Source of the DNA: Demequina pelophila
GTDB lineage: Bacteria > Actinomycetota > Actinomycetes > Actinomycetales > Demequinaceae
Direction: 5' to 3'
Assembly (NCBI RefSeq): GCF_000971175.1
Contig: NZ_BBLY01000005.1
Span: 248,001-312,000, forward strand
Length of the DNA stretch: 64,000 nt
Made by a program: the position numbers and the translations under genes. Positions 17,825-28,468 of the stretch are shown piece after piece. Below the pieces are notes generated by a model. That model was given only the letters and a program-made list of their open reading frames with translations. It was not told the DNA's origin and searched no databases. Each line of letters opens with the position of its first letter. The stretch's first letter is position 1.

Positions 17825-18634
17825 TCAGGGAGCGACGGGCGTGACCCCATGGCGGGCAAGTCCCGCCGCGCCGCCGTCGGTCGCGGTGAGCACCCAGATG
17901 CCGTCCTCGTGCACCGCGATGGAGTGCTCCCAATGTGCCGCGCGGGAGCCGTCGAGGGACACGACCGTCCACTCGTCGTCCAGCACCGCGGACTCGGACG
18001 TGCCGCGGACGAACATGGGCTCGATCGCGACGCACAGGCCCGGGCGCACCTTGGCGCCCCGGCCGCGCACGCGGTAGTTGGGGACGTCGGGCTCCTGGTG
18101 CATCGCGGTGCCGATGCCGTGTCCCACGTAGCCCTCGATCGGGTGCAGGCGGTGACGGTCGGCGACCGACTCGATGGCTGCGGACACCTCGGCGATGCGG
18201 GAGGCCTTGGCCAGGGCCGCGATGCCGGCCCACAGACCCTGTCGCGTCGCGTCGACGAGCGCGACGTCCGCGGCCTCGCGCGGCTCGCCCACGATGAAGG
18301 AGATCGCGGAGTCGCCGTGCCAGCCGTCCACGATCGCGCCGCAGTCGACGGAGACCACGTCCCCCTCGGCGAGGACGCGGTCGCCCGGGATGCCGTGGAC
18401 CACTTCCTCGTTGACCGAGATGCAGGTGGTGGCCGGGAAGCCGTGGTACCCGAGGAAGTTGGAGGTCGCCCCCGCCTCGGCGATGACCGCGGCGGCGGCC
18501 GCGTCCATCTGAGCGGTGGTCGCGCCGGCCACGCCCGCCGCCTTGGCGGCGGCGAGCGCGCGCTCGACGATCACCCCGGCGCTCGCCATCACGCGCATCT
18601 GCGCGCGGGTCTTGAGCTCGATCGAGCGGCGCAT
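17825..18634 (-). CDS. map: Methionine aminopeptidase, type I
   Basis: Removes N-terminal methionine from nascent proteins. 269 residues. All five metal ligands are in place: D97 (VDCGAI), D108 (GDSAISF), H172 (GHGIGTAMHQEP), E205 (AIEPM) and E236 (WEHSIAV). It begins immediately after the adk stop, so it is translationally coupled to adk. No N-terminal SH3/zinc-finger extension. The 249-base gap downstream shows nothing beyond weak inverted repeats and a possible promoter for the next gene. Confidence 0.96.
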   Translation of the reverse strand: MRRSIELKTRAQMRVMASAGVIVERALAAAKAAGVAGATTAQMDAAAAAVIAEAGATSNFLGYHGFPATTCISVNEEVVHGIPGDRVLAEGDVVSVDCGAIVDGWHGDSAISFIVGEPREAADVALVDATRQGLWAGIAALAKASRIAEVSAAIESVADRHRLHPIEGYVGHGIGTAMHQEPDVPNYRVRGRGAKVRPGLCVAIEPMFVRGTSESAVLDDEWTVVSLDGSRAAHWEHSIAVHEDGIWVLTATDGGAAGLARHGVTPVAP

Positions 18635-19198
18635 CTAGCGGTCGATGGCGGCCACGAGGCGCGCGGTGACCTCGTCGATCTCGCCCAGGCCGTCGACCTG
18701 CGCGAGCAGGCCCTTGTCCGCGTAGTACGCGGCCACGGGCGCGGTCTGCTCGGCGTAGACCTCGAGGCGCTTGCGGATCACCGGCTCGGTGTCGTCGGCG
18801 CGGCCCTCGATCTCGGCCCGCTTGAGCAGGCGCTCGGTCACCACGTCGACGTCCGCCGTCAGCTCGACCGCGACGTCCAGGGCCACGCCAAGCTCGGCGA
18901 GCATCGTGTCGAGGACGGCCGCCTGCTCGGGGTTGCGCGGGTAGCCGTCGAGCAGGAAGCCGGCCCGCACATCGTCCTGGGCGAGGCGGTCGCGCACCAT
19001 GGCGTTGGTGACCTCGTCGGGCACCAGCTGGCCCGCGTCCATGAACTCCTTGGCACGGCGGCCCAGCTCGGTGCCGCCGCCCACGTTCGCGCGGAAGATG
19101 TCGCCGGTGGAGATGGCGGGGACGCCGTAGCGCTCGACCAGGCGAGCGGCCTGGGTGCCCTTGCCGGCACCGGGAGGACCAAGGAGGACTGCACGCAT
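18635..19198 (-). CDS. adk: Adenylate kinase
   Basis: Interconverts ATP+AMP and 2 ADP. 187 residues, the short-lid form lacking the zinc-binding LID cysteines. P-loop GPPGAGKGT at residues 7-15, AMP site STGDIFRANV, FLLDGYPRNPEQA. Its ATG shares one base with the secY stop (TAATG). Confidence 0.97.
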   Translation of the reverse strand: MRAVLLGPPGAGKGTQAARLVERYGVPAISTGDIFRANVGGGTELGRRAKEFMDAGQLVPDEVTNAMVRDRLAQDDVRAGFLLDGYPRNPEQAAVLDTMLAELGVALDVAVELTADVDVVTERLLKRAEIEGRADDTEPVIRKRLEVYAEQTAPVAAYYADKGLLAQVDGLGEIDEVTARLVAAIDR

Positions 19199-20496
19199 TA
19201 CTTGAGGAACCCTTCGTAGTGACGCTGCTCGAGCTGGGACTGGATCCGCTTGACGGTGTCGAGACCGACGCCCACGAGGATCAGGATCGAGGTGCCGCCG
19301 AACGGGATCGACGCGGACAGGCCGAGGGCGACGAACAGGAGCGTCGGCGCCAGCGCCACGATCGCGAGGTACAGCGAGCCGGCCGCGGTGATGCGGGACA
19401 GCACGTAGTCGAGGAACTCGGCGGTCGGGGTGCCCGGGCGGATGCCGGGGATGAAGCCGCCGTACTTCTTCATGTTGTCCGCGACCTCGGTCGGGTTGAA
19501 GGTGATCGCCGTGTAGAAGTACGCGAAGAACACGATCAGCAGGATGTAGAGCGCGATGTGCAGCGGGGCGCTGGGGCTCACCAGATTGTTGTTGAGCCAG
19601 ATCACCCAGTCGGACTGGTTGGTGCCCTGGAACTGCGAGATCACCTGCGGGATGGTGAGCAGCGAGGAGGCGAAGATCACCGGGATGATGCCGGCCATGT
19701 TGATCTTCAACGGGATGTAGGTGGACGAGCCACCCAGCATCTTGCGGCCCACCATGCGCTTGGCGTACTGGACGGGGATGCGGCGCTGCGACTGCTCGAC
19801 GAACACGACCGCGACGATGACGACGAGCAGCATGAGCGCGACGAGGATCGTGTTGCGGATGCCGTCGGACGACGACCAGATCGTGGACACCGCGCCCGGG
19901 AACGATGCGGCCACGGAGGTGAAGATCAGCAGCGACATGCCGTTGCCGACGCCCCGCTCCGTGATGCGCTCACCGAGCCACATGATGAGGACGGTGCCCG
20001 CGGTCATGGTGAGCACCATGCCGGCGATGACCATCCACGAGTCGTTCGGGATCACGGGCACGGAGCAGCCCGGGAAGAAGATGCCGTTGCGCGCCATGGT
20101 GATGTACGACGCGGACTGGATGGCCGCGAAGCCCACCGTGATGTAGCGCGTGTACTGCGTGAGCTTGGCCTGCCCCTCGGCGCCCTCCTTGTGGAGCGTC
20201 TCGAAGCGCGGGATGAGGACCCTGAGCAGCTGCACCATGATCGACGCCGTGATGTACGGCATGATGCCCAGCGCGAAGACCGACAGCTGCAGCAGTGCGC
20301 CGCCGGAGAACAGGTTCAGGATCTGGAACGCCGAGTTGGTGCTCGTCTGGTTGAGACACTGCTGGACGTTCGAAAAGTCGACACCCGGAGTGGGGATCGA
20401 GACCCCGAGTCGGTAGATGGCGATGATGCCGATAGTGAAGAGGAGCTTCCTCCGCAGATCGGGCGTGCGGAACGCGTTGACGAAGCCACTCAGCAT
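19198..20496 (-). CDS. secY: Preprotein translocase subunit SecY
   Basis: Channel of the Sec translocon with ten membrane segments; 432 residues. Seen: RRKLLFTIGIIAIYRLGVSIP at TM1, GGALLQLSVFALGIMPYITASI at TM2, GERITERGVGNGMSLLIF at TM4-5, and NPTEVADNMKKYGGFIPGIRPG, the C5 loop that binds SecA and the ribosome. SecE is encoded near 48.7 kb. secY follows rplO after a 75-base gap containing a strong hairpin. Confidence 0.97.
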   Translation of the reverse strand: MLSGFVNAFRTPDLRRKLLFTIGIIAIYRLGVSIPTPGVDFSNVQQCLNQTSTNSAFQILNLFSGGALLQLSVFALGIMPYITASIMVQLLRVLIPRFETLHKEGAEGQAKLTQYTRYITVGFAAIQSASYITMARNGIFFPGCSVPVIPNDSWMVIAGMVLTMTAGTVLIMWLGERITERGVGNGMSLLIFTSVAASFPGAVSTIWSSSDGIRNTILVALMLLVVIVAVVFVEQSQRRIPVQYAKRMVGRKMLGGSSTYIPLKINMAGIIPVIFASSLLTIPQVISQFQGTNQSDWVIWLNNNLVSPSAPLHIALYILLIVFFAYFYTAITFNPTEVADNMKKYGGFIPGIRPGTPTAEFLDYVLSRITAAGSLYLAIVALAPTLLFVALGLSASIPFGGTSILILVGVGLDTVKRIQSQLEQRHYEGFLK

Positions 20497-20535
20497 GGAT
20501 CCTCCATAGCGGGTGTGATGGAACGAGAGACGCCA

Positions 20536-20564
20536 CCGGGCCCGTCCATTGCGGACGGGCCCGG
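20536..20564 (-). promoter_or_regulatory. Strong hairpin between rplO and secY
   Basis: Twelve-base arms CCGGGCCCGTCC / GGACGGGCCCGG around ATTGC. No U-run follows on the minus strand (next bases TGGCGTCTC), so it could act as an attenuator, pause or RNase boundary reducing secY, adk and map relative to the ribosomal genes. Confidence 0.6.
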
Positions 20565-20571
20565 CGGAATC

Positions 20572-21159
20572 TTAACCCTCGTTGACCGAGCCGCCCGCGG
20601 CCTCGATCTTGGTCTTGGCCGACTGGGACACCTTGTCGGCGTCCACGACGGTGACCTTGACGGCGATGTCGCCGTCGCCGAGCACCTTGACCGGCTGGTT
20701 CTTGCGCACAGCGCCCTTGGCGACAAGGTCGGCCTTGGTCACGTCGCCGCCTTCGGGGAACAGGTCCCCGATCTGGCCGACGTTGACGACCTGGTACTGG
20801 ACCTTGAAGGGGCTCTTGAAGCCGCGCAGCTTCGGAAGGCGCATGTGGAGCGGCGTCTGGCCGCCCTCGAAGCGCTCGGGCACCTGGTAGCGGGCGCCCG
20901 TACCCTTGGTACCGCGACCGGCCGTCTTGCCCTTCGACGCCTCACCACGACCCACACGGGTCTTGCGGGTGTGCGCGCCGGGGGCCGGACGGAGGTGGTG
21001 CACCTTGAGGGTCGCGGCCTTGTCGGCCTGCTCCTCGACGGGCGCCTTCTCCTCAGCAGCCTTCTTGGCGGCCGGCTTCTTGGCCGGAGCCTTCTTGGCG
21101 GCCGGCTTCTTGGCGGGGGTCTCCTCGACGGTCTCCGCCGTCTTGTTGTCCTCGGCCAT
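20572..21159 (-). CDS. rplO: 50S ribosomal protein L15 with Lys/Ala-rich N-terminal extension
   Basis: uL15, 195 residues versus about 145 typically. Residues ~48 onward are normal L15 ([52 protein letters not shown]). The first ~47 residues are a histone-H1-like segment with [21 protein letters not shown]. The extension is in frame with no internal ribosome-binding site, so it appears to be translated. Start overlaps the rpmD stop by one base. Confidence 0.94.
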   Translation of the reverse strand: MAEDNKTAETVEETPAKKPAAKKAPAKKPAAKKAAEEKAPVEEQADKAATLKVHHLRPAPGAHTRKTRVGRGEASKGKTAGRGTKGTGARYQVPERFEGGQTPLHMRLPKLRGFKSPFKVQYQVVNVGQIGDLFPEGGDVTKADLVAKGAVRKNQPVKVLGDGDIAVKVTVVDADKVSQSAKTKIEAAGGSVNEG

Positions 21160-21341
21160 CAGTCAACCTCCTCCACGGCGACCAGGTGGTCGACCGCCTT
21201 GACCATCCCGCGAATCTCGGGACGGTCCTCCTTGACGACGATGTCGCCGATGCGCTTGAGGCCGAGCGACCGCATGGTCTCGCGGTGCGCCGGCTTCACG
21301 CCGATCGTCGACTTCTTCTGAACGACCTTGAGTCGTGCCAT
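21159..21341 (-). CDS. rpmD: 50S ribosomal protein L30
   Basis: uL30, 60 residues: [21 protein letters not shown] and [15 protein letters not shown]. One-base overlaps with rpsE (TAATG) before and rplO after. Confidence 0.96.
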   Translation of the reverse strand: MARLKVVQKKSTIGVKPAHRETMRSLGLKRIGDIVVKEDRPEIRGMVKAVDHLVAVEEVD

Positions 21342-21913
21342 TACGAGTTCACCCCCGCAGCCTGCGCGCGGAGCATCGCGGCCGGGGCCACGTCCTCCAC
21401 GGCCTTGCCACGACGGGCGGCCACGGCCTCGGGGCGCTCGAGGCGCTTGAGGGCGTCGACCGTCGCGTGGACGATGTTGATCGCGTTGGACGAGCCGAGC
21501 GACTTGCTCAGCACGTCGTGGATGCCGGCGCACTCGAGCACCGCGCGCACCGGACCACCGGCGATCACACCGGTACCCGGGGACGCGGGGCGCAGGAACA
21601 CGACACCCGCGGCGGCCTCACCCTGCACGGCGTGCGGGATGGTGCCCTGGATGCGCGGCACGCGGAAGAAGGAGCGCTTGGCCTCCTCGACTCCCTTGGA
21701 GATGGCGGCCGGCACCTCCTTCGCCTTGCCGTAGCCGATGCCGACGTTGCCCTCGCCGTCGCCCACGACCACCAGGGCGGTGAAGCTGAAGCGGCGACCG
21801 CCCTTCACGACCTTGGCGACGCGGTTGATGGTGACGACGCGCTCGACGAACTTGTTCTCCGGCTCGTTGTCGCGACGGTTGCCCCCGCGACGGCCGCTGT
21901 TGTTGTCAGCCAT
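21341..21913 (-). CDS. rpsE: 30S ribosomal protein S5
   Basis: uS5, important for decoding fidelity and mRNA entry. 190 residues: [61 protein letters not shown]. The N-terminal 15 residues are a short Asn/Arg/Gly-rich extension. Confidence 0.97.
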   Translation of the reverse strand: MADNNSGRRGGNRRDNEPENKFVERVVTINRVAKVVKGGRRFSFTALVVVGDGEGNVGIGYGKAKEVPAAISKGVEEAKRSFFRVPRIQGTIPHAVQGEAAAGVVFLRPASPGTGVIAGGPVRAVLECAGIHDVLSKSLGSSNAINIVHATVDALKRLERPEAVAARRGKAVEDVAPAAMLRAQAAGVNS

Positions 21914-21936
21914 AATTCCTCGTTCCTGGCCCGCCC

Positions 21937-22308
21937 TTAGAGGGCGAGGCCCGCCTCTCGGGCGCCGTCGGCCACGGCGGCGACGCGGCCGTGGTACTTG
22001 TTGCCGCCGCGGTCGAACACGACCGCGTCGATGCCGGCAGCCTTGGCACGCTCGGCGACGAGCTCGCCGACCTTGGTGGCCTTGGCGGTCTTGTCGCCGT
22101 CGAGCGCACGCACGTCGGCCTCGAGGGTCGACGCCGACGCGAGCGTCTTGCCCACGGTGTCGTCGACGATCTGCGCGACCATGTGGCGGCTCGAGCGGGT
22201 CACGACGAGGCGGGGACGGGCGGTGGTGCCGGAGATCTTCTTGCGCAGGCGGAAGTGGCGGCGCTTGCGCGCGATGGCCTTGCCCTTGCCCTTGATTGCG
22301 ATACCCAT
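21937..22308 (-). CDS. rplR: 50S ribosomal protein L18
   Basis: uL18, which binds 5S rRNA with L5. 123 residues, [33 protein letters not shown], ending [10 protein letters not shown]. Three bases after rplF. Confidence 0.97.
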   Translation of the reverse strand: MGIAIKGKGKAIARKRRHFRLRKKISGTTARPRLVVTRSSRHMVAQIVDDTVGKTLASASTLEADVRALDGDKTAKATKVGELVAERAKAAGIDAVVFDRGGNKYHGRVAAVADGAREAGLAL

Positions 22309-22311
22309 GTC

Positions 22312-22848
22312 TTACTTACCCGTCTTTCCTGCCTTGCGGCGGACCTGCTCGCCGGCGTAGCGGACACCCTTGCCCTTGTACGGCTCGGGCTTGCGAATCT
22401 TGCGGATGTTCGCCGCAACCTCGCCCACCTGCTGCTTGCTGATGCCGGCAACGGTGAACCTGGTGGGGCTCTCGACCGTGAAGGTGATGCCCTCGGGCGG
22501 GGTCACGACCACCGGGTGCGAGAAGCCGAGCGCGAACTCGAGGTCCTTGCCCTTCAGCGCGACGCGGTAACCGGTACCGACGATCTCGAGCTTCTTCTCG
22601 TAGCCCTGGGTCACGCCCTGGACCATGTTCGCGATCAGGGTGCGGGTGAGGCCGTGCAGCGACTTCGAGAGGCGCTCGTCGTTCGGACGCGCGACCTCGA
22701 GGCCCTCGTCGCCCTGGGCGACGGTGATCGGCGAGGCGACGGTGTGGGTCAGCGAGCCCTTGGGGCCCTTGACCGTGACGTCGGCGCCGTCGATAGAGAT
22801 GTCCACTCCGGAGGGAACCGGAACGGGGAGCTTGCCAATGCGAGACAT
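22312..22848 (-). CDS. rplF: 50S ribosomal protein L6
   Basis: uL6, two repeated domains next to the factor-binding site. 178 residues: [20 protein letters not shown] at the start; [20 protein letters not shown] at the end. Confidence 0.97.
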   Translation of the reverse strand: MSRIGKLPVPVPSGVDISIDGADVTVKGPKGSLTHTVASPITVAQGDEGLEVARPNDERLSKSLHGLTRTLIANMVQGVTQGYEKKLEIVGTGYRVALKGKDLEFALGFSHPVVVTPPEGITFTVESPTRFTVAGISKQQVGEVAANIRKIRKPEPYKGKGVRYAGEQVRRKAGKTGK

Positions 22849-22869
22849 TGCTTCAGTCTTCCTTTCCGG

Positions 22870-23268
22870 TTACCAGACGAACGCGACGACCTCGCCGCCG
22901 ACGCCCTTCTTCTCGGCCTCGCGGTCGGTCAGCAGACCGGAGGAGGTGGACAGGATGGCCACGCCGAGGCCGCCCAGGACCTTGGGGAGGTTGGTGGACT
23001 TCGCGTAGACGCGGAGACCGGGCTTCGACACACGGCGCACACCGGCGAGCGAGCGCTCGCGGTTCGGGCCGTACTTCAGCGTGAGGGTGAGGGTCTTGCC
23101 CACCTCGGCGTCCTCGACGGACGAGCCGGAGATGTAGCCCTCGGACTCCAGGATCGTGGCGATGTTCGCCTTGAGCTTGGAGTGCGGCATCGACACGGAC
23201 TCGTGGTAGGCCGCGTTCGCGTTACGCAGACGCGTCAGCATGTCTGCGATGGGGTCAGTCATCGTCAT
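22870..23268 (-). CDS. rpsH: 30S ribosomal protein S8
   Basis: uS8, a primary 16S-binding protein and in E. coli the spc-operon translational repressor. 132 residues: [40 protein letters not shown]. Whether it represses the operon here cannot be seen. Confidence 0.97.
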   Translation of the reverse strand: MTMTDPIADMLTRLRNANAAYHESVSMPHSKLKANIATILESEGYISGSSVEDAEVGKTLTLTLKYGPNRERSLAGVRRVSKPGLRVYAKSTNLPKVLGGLGVAILSTSSGLLTDREAEKKGVGGEVVAFVW

Positions 23269-23325
23269 GAGTGTTGAACTCTTCCTCGCCGTGGTTTCCC
23301 GAGAGGGGACCTGTGGCGTAGTGGT

Positions 23326-23511
23326 TTACCAGCTGCTCTTGGTGATCCCGGGCAGCTCACCGCGGTGAGCCATCTCGCGGAAGCACACGCGGCAGAGGCC
23401 GAACTTGCGGTACACCGAGTGCGGACGACCGCACTTCTGGCACCGGGTGTAGGCGCGGACGGCGAACTTCTGCTTGCCGGCGGCCTTGTTCTTCAGCGCA
23501 GTCTTGGCCAT
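23326..23511 (-). CDS. rpsZ: 30S ribosomal protein S14, zinc-binding type Z
   Basis: uS14 of the short (61-residue) zinc form with C24-x2-C27 and C40-x2-C43. In many actinobacteria a zinc-free paralogue is induced by zinc shortage; none is seen here. The 57-base gap to rpsH is the widest in this stretch and holds no obvious structure. Confidence 0.97.
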   Translation of the reverse strand: MAKTALKNKAAGKQKFAVRAYTRCQKCGRPHSVYRKFGLCRVCFREMAHRGELPGITKSSW

Positions 23512-23514
23512 GTC

Positions 23515-24075
23515 CTACTTCTCCTTGAAGGGGAAGCCCAGCTGCTTGAGCAGCGAGCGGCCCTCGTCGTCGGTCGTGGCGGTGGTCACTACGGTGATGT
23601 CCATGCCACGGACGCGGTCGATCTTGTCCTGGTTGATCTCGTGGAACATCGACTGCTCGGTGAGACCGAAGGTGTAGTTGCCGTTGCCGTCGAACTGCTT
23701 GGGGCTGAGGCCGCGGAAGTCGCGGATGCGGGGCAGCGCGATGGAGAGCAGGCGGTCCAGGAACTCCCACATGCGGTCGCCGCGCAGCGTGACGTGCGCG
23801 CCGATCGGCTGACCCTCGCGCAGCTTGAACTGCGCGATGGACTTGCGGGCCTTGGTGACCTGCGGCTTCTGGCCGGTGATCGCGGTGAGGTCCGCGATCG
23901 CGCCCTCGATGAGCTTCGAGTCCTTCGCGGCGTCGCCCACACCCATGTTGACGACGACCTTGGTGAGGCCGGCGACCTGGTTGATGTTCTCGTGGCCGAA
24001 CTCCTCGCGGAGCTTCGCGATGATCTCGTTGCGGTACTTGTCCTTGAGACGCGGCGTGGTGGTCGCGGCAGTCAT
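23515..24075 (-). CDS. rplE: 50S ribosomal protein L5
   Basis: uL5, binds 5S rRNA and contacts P-site tRNA. 186 residues: [53 protein letters not shown]-like block. The start shares one base with the rplX stop (TGATG). Confidence 0.97.
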   Translation of the reverse strand: MTAATTTPRLKDKYRNEIIAKLREEFGHENINQVAGLTKVVVNMGVGDAAKDSKLIEGAIADLTAITGQKPQVTKARKSIAQFKLREGQPIGAHVTLRGDRMWEFLDRLLSIALPRIRDFRGLSPKQFDGNGNYTFGLTEQSMFHEINQDKIDRVRGMDITVVTTATTDDEGRSLLKQLGFPFKEK

Positions 24076-24413
24076 CAGACGTCCTTACCCGAGCGCTTGG
24101 CGACACGCACGCGCACCTGGCGCTTGCGTCCGTCACGCTCGACCTCGTCCGTGCGGTAGCCCACACGGGTGCCCTTCTTGGTCTCCGGGTCCACGAGCAT
24201 CACGTTCGAGATGTGAAGCGGGGCCTCGACGGTGACGAGGCCGCCCTCCGCGTTGTCGCGGCGGGTGCCCGGCTTGATGTGCTTGGTCACGCGCTGGATG
24301 CCCTCGACCACGACGCGCTCGCGCTCCGGGTCGACGGACAGCACGCGGCCCTGCTGACCGCGGTCACGGCCGGCGATGACGACCACGAGGTCGCCCTTCT
24401 TGATCTTCGCCAT
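24075..24413 (-). CDS. rplX: 50S ribosomal protein L24
   Basis: uL24, assembly initiator with a KOW motif: [20 protein letters not shown]. 112 residues, with [20 protein letters not shown] in the middle. One-base overlap with rplN upstream. Confidence 0.97.
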   Translation of the reverse strand: MAKIKKGDLVVVIAGRDRGQQGRVLSVDPERERVVVEGIQRVTKHIKPGTRRDNAEGGLVTVEAPLHISNVMLVDPETKKGTRVGYRTDEVERDGRKRQVRVRVAKRSGKDV

Positions 24414-24784
24414 CAGATGACCTCCGGTGCCAGCGAGATGATCTTCATGAACTTCTTGTCGCGCAGCTCGCGGCCCACGGGGCCGAAGATGCGGGTGCCG
24501 CGCGGGTCACCGTCGAGGTTCTTGAGGATCACCGCGGCGTTCTCGTCGAAACGGATGTACGAGCCGTCGGGACGGCGGCGCTCCTTGGTGGTGCGCACGA
24601 CGACCGCCTTGACGACGTCGCCCTTCTTGACGTTGCCGCCGGGGATCGCGTCCTTGACGGAGGCGACGATGACGTCGCCGATGCCGGCGTAGCGACGCTG
24701 CGAGCCACCGAGCACGCGGATGCAGAGGACTTCCTTCGCACCCGTGTTGTCGGCGACGCGCAGTCGCGACTCCTGCTGAATCAT
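24413..24784 (-). CDS. rplN: 50S ribosomal protein L14
   Basis: uL14, at the intersubunit bridge. 123 residues: [60 protein letters not shown]. Confidence 0.97.
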   Translation of the reverse strand: MIQQESRLRVADNTGAKEVLCIRVLGGSQRRYAGIGDVIVASVKDAIPGGNVKKGDVVKAVVVRTTKERRRPDGSYIRFDENAAVILKNLDGDPRGTRIFGPVGRELRDKKFMKIISLAPEVI

Positions 24785-24839
24785 GTGTGTCTCCTGTCGT
24801 CTGGTTCTCGCTCCGCGGAGCGAGCCTGGTCGAACCTAG

Positions 24840-25127
24840 TTACTTGGCCTTCTCGACGATCTCGACCAGGCGCCACCGCTTGGAAGCGGACAGCGGCCGG
24901 GTCTCCATGACCACGACGAGGTCGCCGATGCCGGCGGTGTTGGCCTCGTCGTGGGCCTTGATCTTGCTGGTACGGCGCATGACCTTGCCGTAGAGCGGGT
25001 GCTTGACGCGGTCCTCGATCTCCACGGTGATGGTCTTGTCCATCTTGTCCGACGTCACGTAGCCGCGGCGCGTCTTGCGGTAGGCGCGGTGCTCCTCGGT
25101 CGCCGTCGTGTGCTTCTTGGTCGACAT
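24840..25127 (-). CDS. rpsQ: 30S ribosomal protein S17
   Basis: uS17, primary 16S-binding protein with an OB fold. 95 residues: [63 protein letters not shown] 55-base gap separates it from rplN. Confidence 0.97.
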   Translation of the reverse strand: MSTKKHTTATEEHRAYRKTRRGYVTSDKMDKTITVEIEDRVKHPLYGKVMRRTSKIKAHDEANTAGIGDLVVVMETRPLSASKRWRLVEIVEKAK

Positions 25128-25138
25128 TGTCCTGTTCC

Positions 25139-25378
25139 TTATGCCTTCGCGGAGGGAGCGGTGCGGATGCCGAGCTCGCGCTCACGCAGGATCGTGTAGA
25201 TCCGCGCGATGTCGCGCTTGACGGCCTTGAGACGCCCGTGGTTCTCGAGCTGACCGGTGGCCGACTGGAAGCGCAGGTTGAACAGCTCCTCCTTGGCCTT
25301 CTTCAGCTCCTCGAGGAGGCGCTCGTTCTCCATGCCGTCCAGCTCGGAGGGCATGAGGTCCTTGGTACCGATGGCCAT
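25139..25378 (-). CDS. rpmC: 50S ribosomal protein L29
   Basis: uL29 at the peptide exit, a docking site for trigger factor and SRP. 79 residues: [40 protein letters not shown]. Shares one base with the rplP stop. Confidence 0.97.
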   Translation of the reverse strand: MAIGTKDLMPSELDGMENERLLEELKKAKEELFNLRFQSATGQLENHGRLKAVKRDIARIYTILRERELGIRTAPSAKA

Positions 25379-25797
25379 CAGATGTCACCACCCTCACGGG
25401 AAACGAAACGGGTCTTCATGGGGAGCTTGTGCTGCGCGCGGCGCATGGCCTCGCGGGCGAGCTCCTCGGGAACGCCGGCCAGCTCGAACATGACGCGGCC
25501 GGGCTTGATGTTGGCGACCCACCACTCGGGCGAGCCCTTACCGGAGCCCATGCGGACCTCGGCGGGCTTCTTGGTGAGCGGACGGTCGGGGTAGATGTTG
25601 ATCCACACCTTTCCGCCACGCTTGATGTGACGGGTCATCGCGATACGCGCCGCCTCGATCTGGCGGTTGGTGACGTAGGCGGGCTCGAGAGCCTGGATGC
25701 CGAAGTCGCCGAACGAGACGGTGGTGCCGCCCTTGGCAGCGCCCGAACGCTTCGGGTGGTGCTGCTTGCGGTGCTTCACTCGACGGGGGATGAGCAT
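25378..25797 (-). CDS. rplP: 50S ribosomal protein L16
   Basis: uL16, positions A-site tRNA near the peptidyl transferase centre. 139 residues: [56 protein letters not shown]. Three bases after rpsC. Confidence 0.97.
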   Translation of the reverse strand: MLIPRRVKHRKQHHPKRSGAAKGGTTVSFGDFGIQALEPAYVTNRQIEAARIAMTRHIKRGGKVWINIYPDRPLTKKPAEVRMGSGKGSPEWWVANIKPGRVMFELAGVPEELAREAMRRAQHKLPMKTRFVSREGGDI

Positions 25798-25800
25798 GTC

Positions 25801-26610
25801 TTAGCCTTCCTTCCCAGCGTCGGCCTTGGCCTCGGCGGCGGGAGCCTCGGCCGCAGGGGCCTCGGTCTGGCGGGGGGCGGAGTCACGGCGGGGACCGCGG
25901 TCGCCGCGGTCGCCACGACCACGGCCACGCTGCGGACGGGGGGCCTTCGCCTGCTCGGCGGCCCACTCCTTCTCCGTCATGTCGCCCTTGTAGATCCACA
26001 CCTTCACGCCGATCTGGCCGAAGGTGGTGCGGGCCTCGAAGAAGCCGTAGTCGATGTTCGCGCGGAGGGTGTGCAGCGGCACGCGGCCCTCACGGTAGAA
26101 CTCCGAACGCGACATCTCGGCGCCGCCGAGACGGCCCGCGCACTGCACACGGATGCCCTTGGCACCGGCGCGGAGCGCGGACTGCATGCCCTTGCGCATG
26201 GCACGGCGGAACGAGACTCGCGAGGCGAGCTGCTCGGCGATGCCCTGGGCGACGAGCTGGGCGTCGACCTCGGCGTTCTTGACCTCGAGGATGTTGAGCT
26301 GGACCTGCTTGCCGGTCAGCTTCTCGAGGTTGGCGCGAAGCTTGTCCGCCTCGGCGCCGCGGCGGCCGATGACGATGCCCGGGCGCGCGGTGTGGAGGTC
26401 GACGCGCACACGCTCACGGGTGCGCTCGATCTCCACCTTCGACACGCCGGCACGCTCGAGGCCCTGCGACATGAGCTTGCGGATCTTGACGTCCTCGTCC
26501 ACGTAGTCGCGGTAGCGCTCGCCCTTCTTGGTCGAGTCGGCGAACCAGCGCGAACGGTGGTCGGTCGTGATGCCCAGGCGGTAGCCGTGGGGGTTGACCT
26601 TCTGTCCCAT
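25801..26610 (-). CDS. rpsC: 30S ribosomal protein S3
   Basis: uS3, mRNA entry channel and helicase activity, with a KH domain ([20 protein letters not shown]). 269 residues. The last ~55 ([20 protein letters not shown] and an Ala/Glu tail) are a low-complexity extension common in actinobacterial S3. Confidence 0.97.
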   Translation of the reverse strand: MGQKVNPHGYRLGITTDHRSRWFADSTKKGERYRDYVDEDVKIRKLMSQGLERAGVSKVEIERTRERVRVDLHTARPGIVIGRRGAEADKLRANLEKLTGKQVQLNILEVKNAEVDAQLVAQGIAEQLASRVSFRRAMRKGMQSALRAGAKGIRVQCAGRLGGAEMSRSEFYREGRVPLHTLRANIDYGFFEARTTFGQIGVKVWIYKGDMTEKEWAAEQAKAPRPQRGRGRGDRGDRGPRRDSAPRQTEAPAAEAPAAEAKADAGKEG

Positions 26611-26622
26611 TTTTTGGCTCCC

Positions 26623-26982
26623 TTACTTGGCAGCGACCGGGGTCGCGACGATGACGGTGATGTGGCAGGAGCGCTTGAGGATGCGGTTGGCACGACCCTG
26701 AGCGCGCGGCTGAATGCGCTTCATGGTCGGACCCTCATCCACAAAGATCTCCTTGATGACGAGCTCGCGCTCGTCGAAACGCTCGCCGGCCTGCTCGGCC
26801 TTGACACGCGCGTTCGCGACGGCGGACTCGATGAGCTTGCGCACGTCGGTGGCGACGGCCTGCGGCTGGAACTTGAGCGAGGCCGCAGCCTCCTGGGCGT
26901 TCTGACCACGGACCAGGTTCACGACGCGGCGAGCCTTCTGGGCGGTCACGCGGATGTACCGCGTCTGCGCCTTGGCTTCCAT
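26623..26982 (-). CDS. rplV: 50S ribosomal protein L22
   Basis: uL22, whose beta hairpin lines the exit tunnel and is a macrolide-resistance site. 119 residues: [40 protein letters not shown]. The hairpin looks wild type. Confidence 0.97.
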   Translation of the reverse strand: MEAKAQTRYIRVTAQKARRVVNLVRGQNAQEAAASLKFQPQAVATDVRKLIESAVANARVKAEQAGERFDERELVIKEIFVDEGPTMKRIQPRAQGRANRILKRSCHITVIVATPVAAK

Positions 26983-27015
26983 ACTTCTGACTCCTCTTAC
27001 CTACGCTCGGGCGCC

Positions 27016-27294
27016 TTAGCGGCGGCCCTTGCGGTCGTCCTTGACGTGGCCCTTGAACGTGCGCGTCGGGGCGAACTCGCCCAGCTTGTGCCCAACCATC
27101 GACTCGGTGACGAACACCGGGACGTGCTTGCGGCCGTCGTGCACGGCAAAGGTGTGACCCAGGAAGTCGGGCGTGATGACCGACCGACGCGACCAGGTCT
27201 TGATGACGTTCTTGGTACCGGCTTCGTTCTGGGCGTCCACCTTCTTGAGGAGGTGGCCGTCGATGAAGGGGCCCTTCTTGAGGCTACGCGGCAT
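27016..27294 (-). CDS. rpsS: 30S ribosomal protein S19
   Basis: uS19 of the 30S head. 92 residues: [55 protein letters not shown]. Confidence 0.97.
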   Translation of the reverse strand: MPRSLKKGPFIDGHLLKKVDAQNEAGTKNVIKTWSRRSVITPDFLGHTFAVHDGRKHVPVFVTESMVGHKLGEFAPTRTFKGHVKDDRKGRR

Positions 27295-27306
27295 TTCTCA
27301 GGCTCC

Positions 27307-28146
27307 CTATCGCTTGTTCTTGCCGGTCTTGCGGCGACGCACGATGAGCTTGTCGCTTTCCTTGTTGGGCTGGCGGGTGCGGCCCTCGGGCTTGCCCCAC
27401 GGCGACACCGGGTGGCGACCACCGGAGGTCTTGCCCTCACCACCACCGTGCGGGTGGTCCACCGGGTTCATGACGACACCACGGACGGTCGGGCGCTTGC
27501 CCTTCCAGCGCATGCGGCCGGCCTTGCCCCAGTTGATGTTGGACTGCTCGGCGTTGCCCACCTCGCCGACGGTCGCGCGGCAGCGCGCGTCGACGTTGCG
27601 GATCTCGCCCGAGGGCATGCGCAGCTGCGCATACGGGCCGTCCTTCGCCACGAGCTGCACCGAGGCGCCCGCGGAGCGGGCGATCTTGGCGCCGCCGCCC
27701 GGCTTGAGCTCGATCGCGTGAACGACCGTACCCACCGGGATGTTGCGCAGCGGGAGGTTGTTGCCGGGCTTGATGTCGGCACCGGCGCCGGCCTCCACCG
27801 CGTCGCCCTGACCGAGCTTCTCGGGGGCGATGATGTAGCGCTTCTCGCCGTCCGCGTAGTGCAGGAGGGCGATGCGCGCCGTGCGGTTGGGGTCGTACTC
27901 GATGTGTGCGACGGTCGCGGGGACGCCGTCCTTGTCGTGACGACGGAAGTCGATCACGCGGTAGGCGCGCTTGTGACCGCCACCCTGGTGACGGGTGGTG
28001 ATACGACCGGTGTTGTTGCGGCCGCCCTTCTTGTGCAGCGGGCGGACGAGCGACTTCTCGGGCTCCGAGCGGGTCACCTCGACGAAGTCGGCGACGGACG
28101 AGCCGCGGCGGCCCGGCGTCGTCGGCTTGTGCTTGCGAATAGCCAT
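27307..28146 (-). CDS. rplB: 50S ribosomal protein L2
   Basis: uL2, needed for subunit association and peptidyl transfer. 279 residues: [52 protein letters not shown] with the conserved histidine near the catalytic centre. Confidence 0.97.
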   Translation of the reverse strand: MAIRKHKPTTPGRRGSSVADFVEVTRSEPEKSLVRPLHKKGGRNNTGRITTRHQGGGHKRAYRVIDFRRHDKDGVPATVAHIEYDPNRTARIALLHYADGEKRYIIAPEKLGQGDAVEAGAGADIKPGNNLPLRNIPVGTVVHAIELKPGGGAKIARSAGASVQLVAKDGPYAQLRMPSGEIRNVDARCRATVGEVGNAEQSNINWGKAGRMRWKGKRPTVRGVVMNPVDHPHGGGEGKTSGGRHPVSPWGKPEGRTRQPNKESDKLIVRRRKTGKNKR

Positions 28147-28161
28147 TGCTTACCTGTCCTT

Positions 28162-28467
28162 CTAGCCGACCCGGCCGGAGAAGATGTCGATCGCCTCGTC
28201 ACCCACGAGGGTGACGATGGCGCGCTTGACGTCCTTGCGCTTGCCCAGGCCGAAGCGCGTGCGACGCGCCTTGCCCTTGCGGTTGATCGTGTTGACCGAG
28301 GCGACCTTCACGTCGAAGATCTGCTCGACGGCGATCTTGATCTCGGTCTTGTTCGAGCGCGGGTCCACCTCGAAGGTGTACTTGCCCTCGTCCATCAGAC
28401 CGTAGGTCTTCTCCGACACGATGGGTCGGATGATGATGTCGCGGGGGTCCTTGTTCAGAGCGGTCAC
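28162..28467 (-). CDS. rplW: 50S ribosomal protein L23
   Basis: uL23, chaperone docking site at the exit tunnel. 101 residues: [51 protein letters not shown]. One base after rplD. Confidence 0.97.
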   Translation of the reverse strand: MTALNKDPRDIIIRPIVSEKTYGLMDEGKYTFEVDPRSNKTEIKIAVEQIFDVKVASVNTINRKGKARRTRFGLGKRKDVKRAIVTLVGDEAIDIFSGRVG

Positions 28468-28468
28468 G

